From JAJZGK01 sp035538795 (GTDB lineage Bacteria > Pseudomonadota > Alphaproteobacteria > Rhodospirillales > Magnetospirillaceae): a stretch of 64,000 bases of DNA. Both the position numbers and the translations under genes were made by a program. The stretch covers positions 248,001-312,000 of the forward strand of contig DATLJS010000029.1 of assembly GCA_035538795.1 (NCBI GenBank), written 5' to 3'. This document shows, one piece after another, positions 35,340-43,751 of the stretch; position 1 is the stretch's first letter, and every line of letters begins with the position of its first letter. Under the pieces are notes generated by a model. It did no database searches. It was given only the letters and a program-made list of their open reading frames with translations, and was not told the DNA's origin.

Positions 35340-36280
35340 TCGATTCCCCCGGTCATCTCGAAATCGCTGGCTGCCGACAGCTCGACGAGGTAGCTCACGT
35401 CATCGATACCGACAGGGACATCCGCCGCCACGATGCGTGGAAACCCTTCCACCACCCGGTAGCAATGCACTCCGGCCAGCCTGACGGCATATTCCCGGTG
35501 TCGTGGATGATCGTGCCAGCGTATGGCAGCCAGTCTGCTGTTGAACTCGTTGAGAGCGAGCGGCTCGCTCTCAAGCTGCCCTCTCAGCGAATCGATGATC
35601 GCGGCGGCGGTCATCGCCCCTTCCGTCTCCAGGCTGGCATCTGCCAGCCGGAACATGCGAAGCTCCATCGGGTCGGCTCCGGGGTCGAGTTGCCCGAGGC
35701 CGTTGACCCGGAAGGTGTCGGCATCCGGTTGAGTGGTTTTCACCTCGATCCGCAAGCCATCCGGCAGCATGAAGTCCTGGGGGCTGCCCAATGGCCCGTT
35801 CCAACTGCTGACGGCCTCGACCAGCGGATGCCGGTCTAGCAGGGATTGAAGAACAAGCAGTTCCCCGATTAGCCCTCGCAATTCGCTGGCTGACAATCCG
35901 CCCCTGTCGCCCTCAAGGAGTGCCCGCCAACGCTCGACCCGACCAAGGATGGCTGCCGGAGCCGCCTCGGCACTTACGCCAGAGCGGGTGAAGGCGATGA
36001 TGTCCTGGCTCAGACCTGCGAAGACAGTGTGCAAGGACGGTTCTTGAAGTGACAGGCGCAACCACCATAGACCATCGGGGCGCTGTCCCCGTTCGATGGC
36101 GATGGTCTTCATCTGGCGAGGTTCAGGCGGTCGCGCAGGGCAGAACAGCACTAACCCAGGATACGCAGGCGGTTCGAATTCAGCGTACAGATCCAGGGGA
36201 TGATGATCATCCACCCGCCTGTGAAGCTTGGTCTGGCCGATATTGCGCAGGTCGTCCCAGAGGGCGTCAATCGTCGCCAT
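35336..36280 (-). CDS. PD-(D/E)XK-type nuclease-like protein (DUF4420 / PF14390-type)
   Basis: A 314-residue protein with the motif LRGLIGELLVLQ followed by SPQDFMLPDGLRIEVKTT (about residues 145-195), whose D...ExK pattern fits a PD-(D/E)XK nuclease active site. This is probably the restriction nuclease of the island, or one of several. ATG 36280 (MATIDALWDDL) is preferred; ATG 36286 and 36301 are close alternatives. The coding sequence overlaps the Z1 gene end by 14 bases and the AIPR start by 4, so translation is coupled. Confidence 0.83.
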   Translation of the reverse strand: MATIDALWDDLRNIGQTKLHRRVDDHHPLDLYAEFEPPAYPGLVLFCPARPPEPRQMKTIAIERGQRPDGLWWLRLSLQEPSLHTVFAGLSQDIIAFTRSGVSAEAAPAAILGRVERWRALLEGDRGGLSASELRGLIGELLVLQSLLDRHPLVEAVSSWNGPLGSPQDFMLPDGLRIEVKTTQPDADTFRVNGLGQLDPGADPMELRMFRLADASLETEGAMTAAAIIDSLRGQLESEPLALNEFNSRLAAIRWHDHPRHREYAVRLAGVHCYRVVEGFPRIVAADVPVGIDDVSYLVELSAASDFEMTGGIE

Positions 36281-39092
36281 CGTCATCCGCCACTGGTTCA
36301 TCGTCGAATTCGGGCGCGAAAAGCTCGTCCTGGGCAACCTTGTTGAGGCGGTATTTGATCAGCCGCTTAGGGGCATCAGGATCGGTTGCCCCTGGAAAAT
36401 GCAGGGCCAAGGCGGGCAGAATCACGCCGCCTTCGTAGGGAGCGTCGTCGTCCGCTTCGTAGCCTCTTAAGAGGTAAATTATGAGAAGCGGGTTCTGCAT
36501 CTCCTCTCTGTAGCAGTCTTCTTTGATCTTCCCCCCTTTATCACGGCACTCTTCCGAGGCCGTCGCCTTAATGCTTTGCGCTTTTTTTGCGCTTAAGCCG
36601 TGTAGCACGTCACGCCTTCCACCAACTCTTGAACTTTTCCCAGAGACCATAATCGAGTAGGTCTTTTTCGAGACCCTAATTTTGCGTCGTTGCGCAGCGA
36701 TCTCAATATCTGGCAATCCTTTCAGATCTGCTTCGCCAGCGGGACGAATTTTCCCCGCAGTTCCGTTTGTCAGGATCGCAACGGTCCATCGTTCGAAGGA
36801 AGGATTCCGCTGAGGCTCCATCGCGCGAAGAAAATCTGCGATGCTGTCACACTGAAAGTCATGGTTAAGAGGATGAACAGCAAATTCATCCAAGAACTCA
36901 GCTATATCTGCTGCTTCTACGTCCTCCCAAAGAACAGCTCCTCCATGTTCTGACGCGTGCGGCTTGCCACTTTTATCAACCAGATAAGAAACAAAAGCGT
37001 CGATATGGGCGAAGTTACCGATGTTCCGTCGCTTGTCTGAATAAAGCAAAGTTGATTCGACTCCGCGTCCGGTCAGCGACACCTCAAACCTAGATTCAAA
37101 AACATCCACACCCGTCGCCATCTTGTTCCTGGCGGTGATCAGGAGGGTGTCCGGATGGCAGCGGACCCGCAAGCCGAACTCCTTCGGCGTTGCCTTGCGC
37201 CGCTTCATCCGTGCGAACTCCCGCTTCAGCTCGCCGGTCGCCTCGGTGATATGGCGATACCAGCCCACAGCATCCGGGGTGAGCCAGAGCTGGCAAAGGT
37301 CGCCATAGCCATCCCGGTAGCCGAACCACCGGCCCATCTGAAGGAGGGTATCGTACATCTTCGAGTTTCGCAGGAAGTAGCTTGTCGAAAGCCCTTCCAG
37401 GGTGAGGCCGCGCGAAAGGCTGTTGCCGCCAACAGCGATGACCCGCACGCCCGGTTCCGCCTTGGCCACGGAATAGTCCAGCTTGGCCGCACCCGTGGAC
37501 TGGTTCACCGCCTGGACTTCAATGGGCGAGATGGATGCGTGGAGGGCTTCAAGAACCTCGCCCCAACCGAACCCAGCCAAGGCAAAACGGCTCGCAAAGA
37601 TGTCAGCGAGTGCAGCGATTTCGGGACTGCTGGCGGCGGCCTTGGCCGGTTCTAGAGACCCGTAGAGCCGGACTGCCCGGCGAATGTCCTCCAGTTCCGT
37701 GTGAATGACCGTTGCGACCTTGTTCTGCACGTCGGTGAAGCGCGAGACGTTGACCAGCATGGAGCGATGGATGCCGCCACCCTTGCCGGGATGACCGGCT
37801 CTGGCCCGCAAGTCCCGAAGGGTCGTGGTCAGGAGGAACCCCCGCAGAGCTTCCTTGAGCGAGTCAGGCAGCCATTCCACCTCCTGGTCCTTCTGGTGGG
37901 TAACCGGCAGCCACGTATCGGCATCCTCAATGTCGATGAGGATGCTGGTGGTGTCAGATGCGGTGCCTTCATCGGTGTCGTCGGGGTCGGTCTGGGCGAA
38001 AACGGCATTCATGCCGACATAGTTGTCAGGTGGCTCCAGGACATGGATGAAGTCTCGGGGGAACAGATCGTCCCCCAGCATATCGTTGGTTGAAGCCGGA
38101 TCGATGAAGATGTTCGCGAACGGAGTTGCCGTGAAGCCCACGTAGCTGGACCGCGTGAACAACTCCAAAATGTCGCGGATGCCACGGTTGATAGCCGTCA
38201 CCTGCCCAGGCTTCATTTTGGTATTGATCGATGCGTTGTCCGCTTCGTCATCGATCAGCAGAAGGGGGACGTCGATCCTTCCAGCATGATTGGCATTCTT
38301 GGCGCGAAGCCATCCTGCCAGTCTGGACAGAACTGAGGCATTCTTCTTGCTGACGACCAGAACGGGTTCCTTCACCGCTCCGAGCGATATGTTGAGAGCC
38401 GATGCCGTGTTCTTCCTAAAGTCACTGTCCCGCGAGGTGAAGACGATGCCATCGCGCTGACCGTCGAGAAGACCGACGCCTACATGGGTCTTGCGACCAA
38501 TCTGGCCGACCGTAAGGAAATCACGACTGTCCAGTCCGACAAAGGCGGCATCCAGGCGTTCCTGAGTCTGGCGACGGACATTCTCAAGAGTGCCGGTGAG
38601 CAGCACCACCATGCGATAGCCTGCGTCTGCGGCCTTGCAGATCAACGCGGCATACGAGGCGGTCTTACCGGACTGGACGTCGCCCACGACTAGCCCTCGC
38701 CGCTTCCATTCGTCCTCTTTTGCGGGGTTGCCCAACAGGTCGAGCAGAATATCTATGTCCCTATCGAGTGTCGAAACCACGAATGGTCCCCAGCCGTTGC
38801 GAAGCAGCAACTGGCGGTAACGATTCCAATAGAATGGAACGATCTCTGCCTTGCGTGCCGCAAGCCAGGGGTCATGCTCCTCTTCCGAGACGAGGGTCTT
38901 CCCCATCTCCATCCTGATGCTGTACCGGGCATGAAGCAGCTTGCGGGTCTCGTTGACGAAGGTCTTCGACAATCCAAAACCGGTGGCCATACCAGCCAGA
39001 ACCTTGTCGATTTGCTCATCCGTTGGTGGTGGGTCGAGGGGGATCAGATTGGCGACGGACGACGCCAATGCCTCGGGAGATTCAATGTTCAT
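36267..39092 (-). CDS. Z1-domain ATPase/helicase of a restriction-type system
   Basis: A 941-residue protein of the Z1 type. A helicase-like ATPase is visible: Walker A GDVQSGKTASYAAL near residue 133, Walker B LLLIDDEADNAS near 285, GFTATPFANIF near 345, and a later conserved GGNSLSRGLTLEGLSTSYFLR near 585 with MGRWFGYRDGYGDLCQLW just after. Z1 proteins occur next to MutL/MORC-like GHKL ATPases and nucleases in restriction-modification loci. ATG 39092 overlaps the GHKL stop (ATGA). The tail (DDEPVADDDGDD) is acidic. Confidence 0.88.
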   Translation of the reverse strand: MNIESPEALASSVANLIPLDPPPTDEQIDKVLAGMATGFGLSKTFVNETRKLLHARYSIRMEMGKTLVSEEEHDPWLAARKAEIVPFYWNRYRQLLLRNGWGPFVVSTLDRDIDILLDLLGNPAKEDEWKRRGLVVGDVQSGKTASYAALICKAADAGYRMVVLLTGTLENVRRQTQERLDAAFVGLDSRDFLTVGQIGRKTHVGVGLLDGQRDGIVFTSRDSDFRKNTASALNISLGAVKEPVLVVSKKNASVLSRLAGWLRAKNANHAGRIDVPLLLIDDEADNASINTKMKPGQVTAINRGIRDILELFTRSSYVGFTATPFANIFIDPASTNDMLGDDLFPRDFIHVLEPPDNYVGMNAVFAQTDPDDTDEGTASDTTSILIDIEDADTWLPVTHQKDQEVEWLPDSLKEALRGFLLTTTLRDLRARAGHPGKGGGIHRSMLVNVSRFTDVQNKVATVIHTELEDIRRAVRLYGSLEPAKAAASSPEIAALADIFASRFALAGFGWGEVLEALHASISPIEVQAVNQSTGAAKLDYSVAKAEPGVRVIAVGGNSLSRGLTLEGLSTSYFLRNSKMYDTLLQMGRWFGYRDGYGDLCQLWLTPDAVGWYRHITEATGELKREFARMKRRKATPKEFGLRVRCHPDTLLITARNKMATGVDVFESRFEVSLTGRGVESTLLYSDKRRNIGNFAHIDAFVSYLVDKSGKPHASEHGGAVLWEDVEAADIAEFLDEFAVHPLNHDFQCDSIADFLRAMEPQRNPSFERWTVAILTNGTAGKIRPAGEADLKGLPDIEIAAQRRKIRVSKKTYSIMVSGKSSRVGGRRDVLHGLSAKKAQSIKATASEECRDKGGKIKEDCYREEMQNPLLIIYLLRGYEADDDAPYEGGVILPALALHFPGATDPDAPKRLIKYRLNKVAQDELFAPEFDDEPVADDDGDD

Positions 39093-40582
39093 TGGCGGAG
39101 TTTCCCCATGATCCGTTGAGCCATATCTGGATAGCGGCTGAACGGGTCGGTTAGGTGAAGCTTTCCCAGGACGGCCTGCTTCATCTCGGGCACATCAGCA
39201 AACGCCCCCAGAAGCGTGGTGGCCAGCGTCTCAAGTTCGCCCTCTGTCATCTCTGCCTCTCCACTGCCAATTGGAAGGTCATTGCTGACATGAACGTAGA
39301 TGTCATGGACCGGGATGGAGTCCTCCAGCAGGCGGTAGACCTGCTCTATGCTGATTGCTGACGATGCTCCATTCAGCATGGCCTGAAGGATCGGATGCGA
39401 CCTGTTGATCCGCCAGGTCACGGCTCCACCGCGCAATTCATGCCGTTCCCACAGAGACACCCTGTCGGTTTCGACGGGAACGCCACGATGCTTGTAGACG
39501 GCCTTGCTACGATTCGTAACCGCGCCGACGATGCGTTTCAGGTTCGGTCGCAGAGCGATAGGAGGTTCCGCCATGGTCTTGCGGACATCGACCTTCCAGA
39601 GGTGGTCCAGTTCGATGGGCACATCGACCTTGATGCGCGCCAGCCGGATGAGTTCGTCCGACGGCACAATTCGGTACCAGCCTCCAGGCACCATAAGCCG
39701 TCCACCCCGGTAGATGTAGAAGCCGTGCGCGGTCTTCAAGCTTTCGCGCCCGCCGACCTTGTCCATCTCGGTTGCCCCCATGCGCGACGGAAAGGGGAGT
39801 ACGTACGGGGTTACGACAACATCATGCCCGCCGATGGCGAATTTCTCGGTGTGGAGGCTCTGTCCTCGCGGATGATTGCCGAGGAAGGGATCGAGAACTG
39901 GCAGCGGGCGTCCATTCACATCAATGGAGAACGGGCCCATCATCTCCCCCGACAGGAAACGGTGAAAGACCATGGCCAAATGGTCGGCCACTCCCTCCAT
40001 GGCCATTTCAAGCTGCCGCAACGGGGAGGTGGACTCGATGGGATAAAGCCGGTCAAGCTTCTCCCAGATGACTGCCGTTCCGTGCCCCTGCGCTGTCAGG
40101 GCAGCAAGGGCATCAGGGAGGACCTCTTCAGAAGTTGGCTTCTGAAGCCACCAAGCTTGGCGGGTTTCACATTCGTCCAGATCCCAGGCTCGGATGGCAA
40201 GATCGCCTTCCTTCACGGAGGCAACCGTCATCCTCCGGCATTGAGACAGTGAAGCGGTCTTCATCCCCAGGCCGAAACGGCCCAGATCGCCATCCGGGCG
40301 CTTCTCGCGCGGATCACGACTGCCGAAGCGCATGGCGGCGACGAGTTCACCGTCCGACATTCCCTCACCATCATCGATGATGGCGACGAATGCCGAGGTA
40401 CCTCCCGAGAAGAGAATGGACACCGAGCTAGCTTTGGCAGTGATGCTGTTGTCCACCAGATCGGCGATGGCCGCAGGCGTCGAGTATCCAACGGCACGAA
40501 GGGATTCCATGAGAACTGGAGCCACGGGAGGCAGTTCCATGCCCCCCTCTTCCACCAGCATCACAGCTTCGCTTTTCCTCAT
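39089..40582 (-). CDS. GHKL (Hsp90/MutL/MORC-like) ATPase
   Basis: A 497-residue protein with a GHKL ATP-binding domain: N box AIADLVDNSITA (about residues 37-48), G1 IIDDGEGMS, G2 GRFGLGMKTASLSQC. The usual catalytic Glu of the N box is Asp here. The middle region (HGFYIYRGGRLMVPGG) recalls the S5-like transducer domain of MORC/MutL proteins. ATG 40582 is chosen (GAAGG upstream). It is the first gene of the four-gene minus-strand operon, whose likely promoter is 40621-40648. Its ATPase may couple with the Z1 protein and nuclease to detect or remodel target DNA. Confidence 0.87.
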   Translation of the reverse strand: MRKSEAVMLVEEGGMELPPVAPVLMESLRAVGYSTPAAIADLVDNSITAKASSVSILFSGGTSAFVAIIDDGEGMSDGELVAAMRFGSRDPREKRPDGDLGRFGLGMKTASLSQCRRMTVASVKEGDLAIRAWDLDECETRQAWWLQKPTSEEVLPDALAALTAQGHGTAVIWEKLDRLYPIESTSPLRQLEMAMEGVADHLAMVFHRFLSGEMMGPFSIDVNGRPLPVLDPFLGNHPRGQSLHTEKFAIGGHDVVVTPYVLPFPSRMGATEMDKVGGRESLKTAHGFYIYRGGRLMVPGGWYRIVPSDELIRLARIKVDVPIELDHLWKVDVRKTMAEPPIALRPNLKRIVGAVTNRSKAVYKHRGVPVETDRVSLWERHELRGGAVTWRINRSHPILQAMLNGASSAISIEQVYRLLEDSIPVHDIYVHVSNDLPIGSGEAEMTEGELETLATTLLGAFADVPEMKQAVLGKLHLTDPFSRYPDMAQRIMGKLRQ

Positions 40583-40620
40583 GCCCCTTCGCCCCCAAGG
40601 ACCTACCACCTTTAGGTTCT

Positions 40621-40648
40621 ATCCTATGCCAATTCAATCAAAGGTCAA
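40621..40648 (-). promoter_or_regulatory. Promoter of the GHKL-Z1-PD(D/E)XK-AIPR operon
   Basis: On the minus strand TTGACC (40648-40643), 16-base spacer, TAGGAT (40626-40621), about 40 bases before the GHKL ATG. Confidence 0.5.
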
Positions 40649-40780
40649 ATAGCGGGTCCGAACAGAAACTATGGGCGCAAAGCCGCCCTCCACACCGTAG
40701 ACATAGCCGGCACCCCACCGCTATAGCAGCGCAACGGGCGCAAGCCCTTCCGCACATGCGCCCTTCACCGCGAGGGCCGC

Positions 40781-41107
40781 ATGGACAAAATTTCCCGCAT
40801 CGCCGAACTCAATGACCAGCTCCGCAGAGACTTCATCGGCGGCAAGGTGCTGATCACTCCTGGCATCCAAGCCCTCGGCAGCGACGCCGTAGGGGAGATC
40901 ATCAGCGCCGTCAGGGCATTCTCGGCCTTCACCACAGATAACGATCCATACGGCGAGCATGATTGCGCGGTGGTGGATGTCGGGGATCATCGGGTGATTT
41001 GGAAGATCGACTACTACGACCTCAGCATGGCCTACGGCTCGGATGATCCTACGAACTCTGAGGCAACGCTTCGCCTTCTGACCATTATGCTGGCTGACGA
41101 GTGGTGA
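40781..41107 (+). CDS. DUF3768 family protein
   Basis: A 108-residue protein recognised by eye as DUF3768 (RIAELNDQLRRDF... TPGIQALG... VWKIDYYD-like IWKIDYYDLSMAYGSDDP and LTIMLADEW at the end). This family occurs on plasmids and integrative elements of alphaproteobacteria and has no known function. A stand-alone gene facing away from the GHKL operon. Confidence 0.8.
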   Translation: MDKISRIAELNDQLRRDFIGGKVLITPGIQALGSDAVGEIISAVRAFSAFTTDNDPYGEHDCAVVDVGDHRVIWKIDYYDLSMAYGSDDPTNSEATLRLLTIMLADEW

Positions 41108-41274
41108 CGAGGGCCATTTCGTGATCCTTTCCCGAATAATTTTCTGCTCAGGAAATTTTGATAAAAAGGAGTGTTTTCAATACGATAAAAATGAACTTAC
41201 TTGACGTAAGCTCGTTGCAAGCTCCTAATTCTTAAGGCAAAGATCGATCCATCAGTTTTCCCGAGGGGGTCCAG

Positions 41275-42960
41275 ATGGACGGTGCGTTGGCTGTTGTCGG
41301 GTTTAAAAATGCCCTGGAAGAAGTGTCGAGCACGATTGAGGCTTTCGAGAAGGCCAAGAGTGCGGAAGGCGAATCTCAGAAGGCCAAAAACACAGCTTTA
41401 TACCTAGCATTGGAGCGGGCCTTTCAATTCCACGATCAGTGGGCCGGGACTCCCGAGTACGAGGAGCTGCTGAGCGAAAAGTCGATCAACGCCAAGCCTC
41501 GCGGCAAGGGTGCCAGCGTTTATCTGCCCACGATCAAGGTGTTCTTTGATCCGGCACTGGATAGCTTCGAGCCGTCCAATGATGACGAGAAGGCAGACAA
41601 GAACCGCCGTCAGAAGATGGTAAGCACCTATAGCCGTGTCTTGGAATATGCCGCTTCCAACGAAGAGGGCTCGAAAAACGTTGCCGCGTTCATCCAGCAG
41701 CAAGGCGGTGTGGAGGCGGCTCGTGCTGCCTGGAAAGAGCAGCAAGACAATACCGATGAGGCGAAGGAAAAGGCACAAAGCGCCGAACTGAGCAGGTTCG
41801 GCCATTACCAAACAGGCCTGGAGCTGCTGAAAGGCAGCAAGTCGCAAACCTTGCCCCAGTTAGAGACGCTCAAAGACAGCGTTCAGCTTGCCGCCCTGTA
41901 TGTCGATGAGAATGGCGTGTCCCATTTTCTGGGGATGCTCCCCGAGACCGACAGCAGCAAGAAGATGCTGGAGCGCTTTATTCGAGATGCCGATCCCGCC
42001 AGCCATAAAGCTGCAGAAAGGCCAATTACCGCCCTGCACAAATTGCTGCGCCTGCTCATGGCGAGCAAGGCTGCGCATGCGTCGGACGCCAGCATAAAGA
42101 TCGTCAACGGACCGGATCGTTGTGAGCTTTGGTCATCGCACGGCAGCACTCAGACTTGCATGCTGCACGCCGTCCTTGCCACACAAGACTACCTGCCGGA
42201 AGGCGCATACTGGTTCAATGCAAAGGCCATCAAGGCGCTGCAATATCTCGCCAAACTTGGGCGGCATGGCGCGGAGTTTACGATTAACGGCCCTGCCGAG
42301 CTCAACGGGAAGATGGCTTCGGTTTATGTCACCATAGCTAATCACAAAGATGCGATACTCGCCTTCGACAAGAAAGCAGGAATGCCGACCTGGGATTGGC
42401 GGGACGCAATCCCCTCTGAGGACAGCAGACGCCGCTCTATGAATGCTGACGGCACGACCTCTATTGAATACAGGTCCCCAGTCGAACAGTTGGTAACGGC
42501 TACATCCGATATCGAATGGGCGACAGAGATCCCCGTCGAAGGGGGTTTCGAAAAATGGCTCGACCAGACCTTCTGCCAAACTGCCAGCAAGGTTGATGAT
42601 CGACTAGCAACGGCAGCTTATGGCGCGAACAACAATAAGCACACCATCTTGCGCATGAACGGAGCCGACTGGTCGCTCAAGGACAAGGATGGCGAGTTTG
42701 CCGGGTTCCAATTTTCTGACGGAGTTCCCTTCGAGGAACTGGATAATACCTTCACTACGGATTGTGGCGATATCAGAAGGGCTTTGCAGGAAACAAGAGC
42801 TTTGGCTCCAGATGCACTCGCAACCATAGCTATTCGTGAAGACGCTATCCGCGTACAGAGGAAATCTGGGGGCCAGATATCTGAGGTGTTTATACCGGCG
42901 CTTGTCTCTGGAAAGAGGGCGCATGGCTTTATGAAAATTGAGGCTAGTCCGCTTTCTTGA
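41275..42960 (+). CDS. Hypothetical 561-residue protein
   Basis: Not recognised. The N-terminal ~180 residues are helical and rich in Ala, Lys and Glu (EAFEKAKSAEGESQKAKN, EQQDNTDEAKEKAQSAELS). The remainder has a more globular alpha/beta composition. Its last 150 residues (MNGADWSLKDKDGEFAGFQF, then DIRRALQETRALAPDALATIAIREDAIRV) vaguely recall a DNA sliding-clamp-like fold, but this is a weak impression. The upstream region holds TTGACG near 41200 and AGGAG-like GAGGGGGTCCAG just before ATG 41275. A hairpin follows the stop. Possibly a plasmid or phage replication or defence protein. Confidence 0.75.
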   Translation: MDGALAVVGFKNALEEVSSTIEAFEKAKSAEGESQKAKNTALYLALERAFQFHDQWAGTPEYEELLSEKSINAKPRGKGASVYLPTIKVFFDPALDSFEPSNDDEKADKNRRQKMVSTYSRVLEYAASNEEGSKNVAAFIQQQGGVEAARAAWKEQQDNTDEAKEKAQSAELSRFGHYQTGLELLKGSKSQTLPQLETLKDSVQLAALYVDENGVSHFLGMLPETDSSKKMLERFIRDADPASHKAAERPITALHKLLRLLMASKAAHASDASIKIVNGPDRCELWSSHGSTQTCMLHAVLATQDYLPEGAYWFNAKAIKALQYLAKLGRHGAEFTINGPAELNGKMASVYVTIANHKDAILAFDKKAGMPTWDWRDAIPSEDSRRRSMNADGTTSIEYRSPVEQLVTATSDIEWATEIPVEGGFEKWLDQTFCQTASKVDDRLATAAYGANNNKHTILRMNGADWSLKDKDGEFAGFQFSDGVPFEELDNTFTTDCGDIRRALQETRALAPDALATIAIREDAIRVQRKSGGQISEVFIPALVSGKRAHGFMKIEASPLS

Positions 42961-42986
42961 TCTTTTCGTCACGCCTTTGAAAACAC

Positions 42987-43035
42987 GCCCGTATAATGCA
43001 GCAACAGTCGTTGCAGTTTTATACGGGCATTTTTT
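42987..43035 (+). terminator. Long hairpin plus T-tract abutting the recombinase start codon
   Basis: GCCCGTATAA (42987-42996) pairs with TTATACGGGC (43019-43028), with an inner GCAAC/GTTGC stem, then ATTTTTT ending one base before ATG 43036. It looks like a terminator of the 561-residue gene. Because it leaves the recombinase with no ribosome binding site, it may also be a regulatory or recombination element. Confidence 0.65.
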
Positions 43036-43716
43036 ATGCAGCGGTTTATTGCTTATTACCGTGTCAGCACTGAGCAGCAGGGGCGAAGCGGATTAGGGCT
43101 GGAAGCCCAACGTGCTGCCGTCCTCAGTTACCTGGGAGACAATGTGCTCCTGAACGAGCACACCGACATCGAAAGCGGCAAGCACGCCGACCGTCCTGCT
43201 CTGAAGCTGGCGCTTGCGGAAGCTCGGAAAGCAGATGCGACCCTGGTGATCGCGAAATTGGATCGGCTTGCTCGTAATGTCGCCTTCATCGCCAATCTCA
43301 TGGAAAGCGGTGTGCGCTTCGTCGCCGTTGACATGCCTCAGGCCAATCCGCTGACCCTGCATGTTATGGCCGCGTTCGCGCAGCACGAGCGGGAAGCCAT
43401 CAGCCAACGCACCAAAGCAGCTTTAGCCGCTGCCAAAGCCAGAGGCACGAAACTGGGTAATCCCCGTCCTCGGCCATCTTTGCTGAAGGGGCAAGAAACC
43501 ATCAGAGCCAGAGCCGACGAGTTTGCCCAAAAAGTCCGGCCCCTCATCGACAGACTATTGAGCGACGGCTCATTAAGTCTGCGCAAATTAGCCGATGCGC
43601 TGAACCAGCACGGGATAAAAACTGTCCGAGGGAAAAGCTGGACTGCTGCCGCCGTTCGCAATCTTTTGCTTCGCTCAGACATGGCAGGACATGACATACA
43701 GGCTTACTCAAGGTAA
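43036..43716 (+). CDS. Serine recombinase (resolvase/invertase type)
   Basis: A 226-residue small serine recombinase. YYRVSTEQQGRSGLGLEAQ holds the catalytic Ser 11, IAKLDRLARNVAFIANLM and ISQRTKAALAAAKARGTKLG complete the catalytic core and E-helix, and the C-terminal ~50 residues (SLRKLADALNQHGIKTVRGKSWT) are a DNA-binding helix-turn-helix. It may resolve or invert DNA within this element. There is no Shine-Dalgarno; the T-tract of a hairpin sits directly against the start codon. Confidence 0.93.
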   Translation: MQRFIAYYRVSTEQQGRSGLGLEAQRAAVLSYLGDNVLLNEHTDIESGKHADRPALKLALAEARKADATLVIAKLDRLARNVAFIANLMESGVRFVAVDMPQANPLTLHVMAAFAQHEREAISQRTKAALAAAKARGTKLGNPRPRPSLLKGQETIRARADEFAQKVRPLIDRLLSDGSLSLRKLADALNQHGIKTVRGKSWTAAAVRNLLLRSDMAGHDIQAYSR

Positions 43717-43751
43717 GCTCTCGGCGTCTGGGTTATAAGGTTGCTTCTTCG

